The notes beneath the pieces were generated by a model. The model did not search any database. It was not told where the DNA came from and saw only the letters and a program-made list of their open reading frames with translations. A stretch of DNA of 64,000 nucleotides from Pandoraea sputorum. GTDB taxonomy: Bacteria > Pseudomonadota > Gammaproteobacteria > Burkholderiales > Burkholderiaceae. The position numbers and the translations under genes were made by a program. This document shows, one piece after another, positions 58,306 through 64,000 of the stretch. How positions within the stretch are numbered: the first letter of the stretch is position 1; each line of letters opens with the position of its first letter. The stretch covers positions 2,480,001 to 2,544,000 of the forward strand of contig NZ_CP010431.2 in the NCBI RefSeq assembly GCF_000814845.2, written 5' to 3'.

Positions 58306-59841
58306 ATGCAATTGGACGTTTCGAACGAGGTCCTGGGCGGCATGCCCACGACCGGGCAGTCCCATGCCCAAACTCACGCGCATCACGCCGCGCATGGGCT
58401 CAGCCCACGGCTGCATAACGCCGATCTGGCGCCGACAAAGTCCGAAGGGCGGCGCTGGGGCCGCTACAGCATCTTCGCGCTGTGGACCAACGATGTGCAC
58501 AACATCGCCAACTACTCCTTCGCTATCGGACTCTTCGCACTGGGTCTGACCGGCTGGCAGATGCTTGCGTCGCTCGGCATCGGCGCGGCGCTCGTCTACG
58601 TTTTCATGAACCTGACGGGCTACATGGGCCAGAAGACCGGCGTGCCGTTCCCAGTCGTCAGCCGCATGAGCTTCGGTGTTTACGGCGCGCAGATTCCCGC
58701 CATCGTGCGTGCAGTCATCGCGATTGCGTGGTTCGGTATTCAGACGTATCTTGCCTCGGTCGTGCTGCGCGTGTTGCTCGTGGCGGTGTGGCCTGCGGTG
58801 AACGCTTTCGATCACAACAGCGTGCTCGGTCTATCGACGCTAGGCTGGCTGAGTTTCGTCGCAATCTGGCTCGTGCAACTCGCGATTCTCGCGTACGGCA
58901 TGGAGATGGTGCGCAAGTATGAAGCGTTCGCCGGGCCGATCATTCTCGTCACCGTCACGAGTCTTGCGGTGTGGATGTATCACCGCGCCGGGGGCCACAT
59001 CGCCGTGTCGGTCGGCACGCCGCTCACGGGCATCGCCATGTGGACGAAGGTCTTCGCGGGCGGCGCGTTGTGGCTCGCCATCTACGGCACGTTGGTGCTC
59101 AACTTCTGCGATTTCACACGCGCTTCGCCGAGCCGTAAGGTGATTCGCACCGGCAACTTTTGGGGACTGCCCGTCAATATCCTGATCTTTGCGGTGATCA
59201 GCTTCGTGCTCGCCGGCGCGCAATTCAGTCTGAACGGTCAGATCATCCACAGCCCGACCGAGATCATCGCCACGATTCCCGACAAGACGTTCCTCGTGCT
59301 CGGCTGTCTCGCGTTTCTCGTCGTGACGGTCGCCGTCAACATCATGGCGAACTTCGTCGCTCCGGCGTTCGTGCTCACGAGCCTTGCGCCGCATCGGCTG
59401 ACGTTCCGTCGCGCAGGTCTCATCAGTGCCACGATTGCCGTCGTCATCCTGCCGTGGAATCTCTACAACAGCCCCATCGTGATCGTATATTTCCTGTCCG
59501 GTCTCGGTGCGTTGCTCGGACCGCTCTACGGCATCATCACCGTGGACTACTGGCTGCTTCGCAAGACGTGCGTGAACGTGCCGCACTTGTACAGCGAAAT
59601 GCGCGAGGGCACTTACCACTATGTGCGTGGCGTGAACCCGAAGGCTGTGATCGCGCTGGTGCCGTCGGCCCTCGTCGCGGTGACGGCAGCGCTCGTGCCG
59701 GCGTTCAGCGCACTCACGCCGTTCTCCTGGCTGCTAGGTGCAGGCATTGCCGGTGGCGTGTACTACGCGATCTCGGACCGTCGCCGCGCATTCGAAGATT
59801 GCTCGGGCGAGCACTTCGCCGTCGACAGCGCCGCACACTGA
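58306..59841 (+). CDS. NCS1 family permease (nucleobase/hydantoin/allantoin type)
   Basis: 511 aa from the ATG at 58306, 8 bp after AGGAGA (an ATG at 58300 is too close). Twelve hydrophobic segments. NCS1 signatures: FALWTNDVHNIANYSFAIGL in segment 1, TGYMGQKTGVPFPVVSRMSF G in segment 2-3, and NFCDFTRASPSRKVIRTGNF WGLPVNILIF in the loop to segment 7-8. Relatives carry cytosine, uracil, allantoin or 5-substituted hydantoins (Mhp1) with a cation. A His-rich N-terminal stretch (HAQTHAHHAAHG) is unusual. First gene of a cluster with a racemase, a two-component system and an amidohydrolase. Confidence 0.92.
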   Translation: MQLDVSNEVLGGMPTTGQSHAQTHAHHAAHGLSPRLHNADLAPTKSEGRRWGRYSIFALWTNDVHNIANYSFAIGLFALGLTGWQMLASLGIGAALVYVFMNLTGYMGQKTGVPFPVVSRMSFGVYGAQIPAIVRAVIAIAWFGIQTYLASVVLRVLLVAVWPAVNAFDHNSVLGLSTLGWLSFVAIWLVQLAILAYGMEMVRKYEAFAGPIILVTVTSLAVWMYHRAGGHIAVSVGTPLTGIAMWTKVFAGGALWLAIYGTLVLNFCDFTRASPSRKVIRTGNFWGLPVNILIFAVISFVLAGAQFSLNGQIIHSPTEIIATIPDKTFLVLGCLAFLVVTVAVNIMANFVAPAFVLTSLAPHRLTFRRAGLISATIAVVILPWNLYNSPIVIVYFLSGLGALLGPLYGIITVDYWLLRKTCVNVPHLYSEMREGTYHYVRGVNPKAVIALVPSALVAVTAALVPAFSALTPFSWLLGAGIAGGVYYAISDRRRAFEDCSGEHFAVDSAAH

Positions 59842-59917
59842 TCCCCCCGCCTGTGCGGCGCTGCCCGCACAGGCGAGTTTCACCGCTGCATCCCTTCAAA
59901 TCCCTTCTGGAGTGTTT

Positions 59918-60646
59918 ATGAAGATTCTTGTCGTGAACGTCAACACGACGGCCGCGATAACCGACGCCATCGCGCACCATGCACGTGCGAGCGCGTCGCC
60001 GGGCACGGAAATCGTCGGGCTCACGCCGCACTTCGGTGCGGAATCCGTCGAAGGCAATTTCGAAAGCTATCTCGCGGCCATTGCCGTGATGCAGCGCGTG
60101 ATGAGCTACGACGAACCGTACGACGCCGTGATTCAGGCCGGTTACGGCGAGCACGGGCGCGAAGGCTTGCAGGAATTGCTGCACGTGCCCGTCGTCGACA
60201 TTACCGAGGCTGCCGCAAGCATGGCGATGTTGCTCGGCCACCGATACTCGGTCGTGACGACGCTCGATCGTACGGTGCCGCTCATCGAAGACCGCCTGAA
60301 GCTGGCCGGACTCGACACTCGCTGTGCCTCGGTGCGCGCGAGCGGCATGCCGGTGCTGGAACTGGAGCGCGATCCGCAGCGCGCCATCGAGGCCGTTGTC
60401 GCGCAGGCGGAGATTGCCGTGCGCAACGATCATGCCGAAGTCATCTGCCTCGGTTGCGGCGGGATGGCCGGACTTGACGCGAAGATTCGCGAGCGTACGG
60501 GCGTGCCGGTCGTCGATGGCGTGTCCGCGGCCGTCGCACTCGCCGAGTCGCTGGTACGGCTTGGCCTGAGCACGTCCAAGGTGCGCACGTATGCGCCGCC
60601 GCGCCGCAAGCAGATCGTCGGCTGGCCGCAGGCGCTGTTCGGTTGA
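59918..60646 (+). CDS. Asp/Glu/hydantoin racemase family protein
   Basis: 242 aa from the ATG at 59918 (TCTGGAG upstream; 76 bp after the permease). Family start MKILVVNVNTTAAITDAIA and the C-terminal Cys region CLGCGGMAGLDAKI near residue 180. The position of the first catalytic Cys, expected in CFGDPG-like wording near residue 74, is occupied by Gly in QAGYGEHGREGLQE. Hydantoin racemases invert 5-substituted hydantoins with two Cys acid/bases, so a loss of the first suggests a different reaction, such as isomerisation or hydrolysis. Probably in an operon with the NCS1 permease. Confidence 0.82.
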   Translation: MKILVVNVNTTAAITDAIAHHARASASPGTEIVGLTPHFGAESVEGNFESYLAAIAVMQRVMSYDEPYDAVIQAGYGEHGREGLQELLHVPVVDITEAAASMAMLLGHRYSVVTTLDRTVPLIEDRLKLAGLDTRCASVRASGMPVLELERDPQRAIEAVVAQAEIAVRNDHAEVICLGCGGMAGLDAKIRERTGVPVVDGVSAAVALAESLVRLGLSTSKVRTYAPPRRKQIVGWPQALFG

Positions 60647-60907
60647 TGCGGATGACATCTGCCTGTCGTTCCTCTTTCGTTCCTCTCGCGTTTCCGCCAC
60701 GCTGCGACATCCATCAGAAAAACTCATGAAGCAACGCAGCATGTCAATATGCGGGAAAACTAGAGGCGCGCGTGCGCGCCGGTCTGGCTATATTGGTTGC
60801 GGACCGGTGCCGACGTCATGGCGAGCCTCTGGCAAGGCGCACGCCTTGTTTGCCAGCCTTTGACTGTGCTGCACTGCGCCATTTCATCGGTACGGCAAGG
60901 AGACGCA

Positions 60908-62008
60908 GTGGAGACGCATGGCGAACTGCACCGGGCGATTCTGAACAACATCCCGGATCAGGCGTGGCTCAAGGACACCGAGTCGCGCTACATCCTCGTC
61001 AACGACGCCTTCATGGCCGCATGCGGGCGCACCGAGGCTGACATCATTGGCAGCACGCCGGACAAGGTCTGGTCCTCCGAGTGGGGACGTGTGTACCTCG
61101 CCACCGACCGCGCTGTCGTCGCGAGCGGCGTACGTCGTCGCTACGAAGAGAGCCGCCCGGGGGCAGACGGTGCGCCGCGCTGGTTCGACACCGTCAAGAT
61201 GCCTGTGCGCGATGCGCACGGGCGCATCGTCGGCACCGTCGGCATCTCTCGCGATATCACCGACCGCAAGCGCTCCGAGATGGCGCTGCTCGACTCACGC
61301 GCACAACTGCGTCAGCTCTCCGCGTATCTGCAAACCGTACGCGAAGCCGAACGCACGCGCCTGTCGCGCGAATTGCATGACGAACTCGGCCAGTGGCTGG
61401 GCGGCCTGCGTCTCGGTCTGAATTATCTGGAGACGCAACCGGATTTGCCTGCCGCAGATCAGTCCGCCCAGATACAGATGCTTAAGGAACTAGTCGACGA
61501 GACCATCGACGCCGTGCATCGCATTGCGGCCGACCTGCGTCCGGCGGTGCTCGACGAACTTGGCCTGCACGCCGCGCTGGAATGGCTCACGGAATCGTTT
61601 GCGCAGCGTCACGGCTTGCCGTGCGAACTGGCGATGCCCGAGTCGGTGACGACGTGTCTCGATAGTGAGTGCAGCACAGCTATCTTCCGCATCGTGCAGG
61701 AGTCGCTCACGAACGCGAGCCGTCACGGGCAGCCGACGCAAGTCCGCGTGACGCTCGAATTGCGCGACGGTCACTGCCATGTGTGTATCAGTGACAACGG
61801 GCGAGGCATGGACCCGTTGCGTGCTGGACACGGCCAACGACTTGGTCTCATGGGCATGCGCGAGCGGGCGCTGATGCTGGGCGGTGCCTTCGATATCGAG
61901 AGTGCGCCCGGGGAGGGCACGCGCATCGTCGTGCGGATTCCGGCACGGCCCGCAACGCACGCCTCGACGATTCCGGCTTCTCACGATGCGGGGTGGCCAT
62001 GCGTGTGA
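60908..62008 (+). CDS. PAS sensor histidine kinase (NarX/HisKA_3 type)
   Basis: 366 aa from a GTG at 60908 with AAGGAGA 4 bp upstream. The frame is open to 60797, but the extra part lacks a ribosome site. No membrane segment, so cytosolic. PAS domain (about 8-125: AILNNIPDQAWLKDTESRYI LVNDAFMAACGRTEADIIGS), HisKA_3 phosphoacceptor helix with RLSRELHDELGQWLGGLRLG (His near residue 158) and an HATPase domain with FRIVQESLTNASRHGQPTQV and GLMGMRERALMLGG. Stop overlaps the response-regulator start, so coupled. Confidence 0.92.
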   Translation: METHGELHRAILNNIPDQAWLKDTESRYILVNDAFMAACGRTEADIIGSTPDKVWSSEWGRVYLATDRAVVASGVRRRYEESRPGADGAPRWFDTVKMPVRDAHGRIVGTVGISRDITDRKRSEMALLDSRAQLRQLSAYLQTVREAERTRLSRELHDELGQWLGGLRLGLNYLETQPDLPAADQSAQIQMLKELVDETIDAVHRIAADLRPAVLDELGLHAALEWLTESFAQRHGLPCELAMPESVTTCLDSECSTAIFRIVQESLTNASRHGQPTQVRVTLELRDGHCHVCISDNGRGMDPLRAGHGQRLGLMGMRERALMLGGAFDIESAPGEGTRIVVRIPARPATHASTIPASHDAGWPCV

Positions 62009-62643
62009 TGATTGCCGATGACCATGCGATCATTCGCGACGGTCTGAAAAAGATCATTTCGATGGCCCCCGACATGGCCGTCGTGTCCGAGGCGGTGGAT
62101 GGCGAAGATGTTCTGAAGCGCCTGCGCCTGACCACCGTCGACGTGCTGTTGCTCGATATGTCGATGCCCGGGAAGAGCGGCATCGCGCTCATCGCCCAGA
62201 TCAAGGCGAGCTATCCGTCGTTGCCGATTCTGGTGCTCAGCATGTATCGCGAGTCGCAATATGCCGTGCAGGCCATTCGCGCTGGCGCAGCGGGCTATCT
62301 GACGAAGAACGCCGAGTCCGAGCAACTGATGAGCGCCATCCGGCGCGTGGCACGTGGGGGGACGGTCGTGTCGCCGCTGGTGGCCGACAAGCTGGTACGC
62401 CAATTGCAGCAACCGGCCGAGGCACTACCGCACACGCGCCTGACCGCGCGCGAATTCCAGATTTTTCAGATGCTGGTCGAGGGTAATGGCATCAACGACA
62501 TCGCCCGCTGCTTGTCGTTGTCGGCCAAGACCGTCAGCACACACAAGGCGAACATTCTTTCCAAGATGGACATTCCCTCGACGGCGGGGCTTGTGCATTA
62601 CGCCATCGAACATGGCCTGATCGTCGCCGGTACCGACGCCTGA
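61999..62643 (+). CDS. LuxR/NarL-family response regulator
   Basis: 214 aa from the ATG at 61999 (the GTG at 61993 is an alternative); overlaps the kinase gene by 10 bp. Receiver: VMIADDHAIIRDGLKK with the acidic pair near 8-9, phosphoacceptor Asp in LLLDMSMPGKSGI near 55, conserved Thr/Ser VLSMYRE and Lys YLTKNA. LuxR-type HTH: LTAREFQIFQMLVEGNGIND IARCLSLSAKTVSTHKANIL. All phosphorylation residues intact. Its targets are probably the flanking catabolic genes. Confidence 0.93.
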   Translation: MRVMIADDHAIIRDGLKKIISMAPDMAVVSEAVDGEDVLKRLRLTTVDVLLLDMSMPGKSGIALIAQIKASYPSLPILVLSMYRESQYAVQAIRAGAAGYLTKNAESEQLMSAIRRVARGGTVVSPLVADKLVRQLQQPAEALPHTRLTAREFQIFQMLVEGNGINDIARCLSLSAKTVSTHKANILSKMDIPSTAGLVHYAIEHGLIVAGTDA

Positions 62644-62716
62644 TTCGGTCGGTGCTTGCGTGCGCCGGGCGCTCTGTCCGGCCGCACTTTTCCCCCCGTT
62701 CTCAATGCTGCACCGC

Positions 62717-62736
62717 GTCTAGGGAAATTCTTAGAC
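62717..62736. promoter_or_regulatory. Imperfect 20-bp palindrome in the amidohydrolase promoter
   Basis: GTCTAGGGAAATTCTTAGAC: five outer pairs perfect, inner positions partly paired. Located about 180 bp before the amidohydrolase ATG and after the response regulator gene; fits the paired inverted half-sites NarL-type regulators use. Confidence 0.4.
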
Positions 62737-62913
62737 GAAAACCAGCAAATCCCGATGCCCCATATTCGGGCGCTCTTCTAATCTTGGTTCAAGCCTCTCT
62801 TGAACCTTTGCCACCCCGGCCGTCGACACATTCCTGGCACTTCGGCCAAGTCCATCAACCTCACTCTGCGACGCTATTCGCAAGTGCTTTTCGTGACGTA
62901 AGGAGACCCGCAC

Positions 62914-64000
62914 CATGCATGTGGACCTGCTGATCAACAACGTGTGCGTACGCGACGACGCGCCGCTCGTGGATATCGCTATCAAGGGCGGACGCATCGC
63001 CGCGATAGAGCCGGGCATCGACGCCACCGCCGACGAGCACATCGACGCGCAGGGCCGGGCGGCGATTCCCGGCCTTGTCGAGGCCCATCTGCACCTCGAC
63101 AAGGCGCTGTTGCACCGTCGTCTGCCCGCACGCTTTGGCACGCTCGACGAGGCCATTCGCGTGACCGGCATTCTCAAGAGCAAGCAGGAGCGCGAAGACG
63201 TGCTCGACCGCTCGCGTCAGGTACTCGACATGGCGGTCAAGAACGGCACGGTCGCCGTGCGTGCGCATCCCGACGTCGACCTGATTCAAGGCCTCATCGG
63301 TGTCGAAACGCTGCTCACGCTCAAAGACGAATACGACAGCCTGCTCGACCTGCAAATCGTGGCGTTCCCGCAGGAGGGCATTCTCAAGTCGAAGGGCACC
63401 TACGAACTGATGATCGACGCGCTGCGTATGGGGGCGGATGTCGTGGGCGGCTGCCCGTACAACGAGCTGAACTGGGAAGACACGAAGCGCCACATCGATA
63501 TCGTGTTCGAGCTGGCGCAACGCTTCGATGCGCCCATCGACATGCATGCGGACTTCGCCGACGACACCAGCGATCAGCGCTTCGCCGCCATCTCTTACAT
63601 CGCGCAGCGGACCATCGACACGGGCTATCAGGGACGGGTGTCGCTCGGCCATGTGACGAGTCTGGGCGCGCTCGACAACGACGAACTGGCGCCGGTGATC
63701 GAACAAATCCGTCTGGCGGGCATCAGCATCGTCACGCTGCCAGCGACGGATCTGTATCTCGGCGGACGCAAGGATGTGCAGAACCAGCGTCGTGGGCTGA
63801 CCCCAGTGAAAGCGTTGCATAGCGCGGGTGTGAACGTCGCGTATTCGTCGAACAACGTGCGCAACGCGTTCACCCCGTTCGGCAAGGCCGATATGTTGCA
63901 GATCGGCAATCTGCTCGCGCACGTGGCGCAATTCGGCGTGCCCGAGCATCAGCAGGCGATTCTGGATATGGGCACGCATAACGCCGCGCGCGCCATCGGG
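62914..64000 (+). CDS. Cytosine-deaminase-like amidohydrolase (3' partial)
   Basis: At least 362 codons, cut by the window end; ATG at 62914 with AAGGAGA upstream. Amidohydrolase superfamily, CodA branch: PGLVEAHLHLDK supplies the HxH metal pair near residue 55, LQIVAFPQEGIL is a stretch I recall as shared with E. coli CodA, DMHADFADD carries the third His near 211 and SLGHVTS the fourth near 245. The catalytic positions differ: where CodA has HCDE the sequence is HADF, and where CodA has the metal-binding Asp in FGHDDVFDP it reads YSSNNVRNAF. It may deaminate or hydrolyse another cyclic amide, or be inactive. Promoter palindrome at 62717. Confidence 0.85.

Noticed and set aside
1..64000. tRNA, rRNA, prophage, integrase, transposase or CRISPR
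   Set aside because: Looked for along the window; none of their hallmarks was seen.

Overview
The window is 64 kb of GC-rich, densely coded chromosome of the kind found in Burkholderiales (Betaproteobacteria). Pandoraea or a near relative is my best guess, inferred from gene content: many LysR regulators, an XRE/shikimate-kinase regulator of the BoxR type, MHS and aromatic-acid MFS transporters, and a FecIR/TonB siderophore locus. I saw no rRNA, tRNA, CRISPR array, insertion sequence or prophage. It reads as an accessory catabolic and regulatory region: about 55 genes, of which roughly 16 encode transcription regulators, mostly divergent from the genes they probably control.

Layout. 1-13.5 kb: a partial AraC regulator, then LysR-controlled units (TauE/SafE permease; EthD-like protein and metallo-beta-lactamase-fold hydrolase; MFS exporter; glutathione S-transferase; SnoaL-like secreted protein; DUF2252 protein; NmrA-like reductase; epoxide hydrolase). 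13.5-19.2 kb: a TetR regulator with two operator sites, a probable quinate/shikimate uptake unit (MHS permease plus type II dehydroquinase, divergent IclR), an HD phosphohydrolase, and a LysR/YdcZ pair. 19.2-22.2 kb: a chemoreceptor with a likely sigma-28 promoter and a DapA-family lyase/aldolase. 22.2-30.1 kb: a sigma-54 locus, with a BON-domain low-complexity protein behind a near-consensus -24/-12 promoter, two divergent sigma-54 activators, a DUF4142 protein and a 1019-residue PLD-VTT-endonuclease/phosphatase fusion. 30.1-36.4 kb: VOC protein, Tat-exported amidase, an AT-richer patch with a small orphan gene, a PAS-GAF-GGDEF diguanylate cyclase, an FRG-domain protein, and a DUF2938/MerR divergent pair with a textbook 19-bp-spacer MerR promoter.

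36.4-42.3 kb: Fur-regulated iron uptake, in the order sigma factor FecI, anti-sigma FecR, STN-containing TonB receptor, exported Fes-like siderophore esterase. 42.3-49.3 kb: a BoxR-like regulator divergent from a five-gene operon (crotonase, carnitine-dehydrogenase-like 3-hydroxyacid dehydrogenase, DUF849/BKACE, periplasmic binding protein, feruloyl-CoA-synthase-like ligase). I read this as a possible aromatic-acid side-chain-shortening pathway that releases an aroyl-CoA. 49.3-52.4 kb: an aromatic-acid-type MFS permease and a cupin/IclR pair sharing a promoter region with two identical-architecture palindromes. 52.4-58.1 kb: DUF2165 protein, SDR/LysR pair, a serine hydrolase with an AAA ATPase of unknown role, and a DUF2721 protein with a TTG start. 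58.1-64 kb: an NCS1 nucleobase/hydantoin-type permease, hydantoin-racemase-like protein, NarX/NarL-type two-component system and a cytosine-deaminase-like amidohydrolase that runs off the end. The last enzyme and the racemase both lack residues expected to be catalytic, so the substrate of this cluster is open.

All function calls come from reading motifs and family resemblance by eye; no database search was possible.
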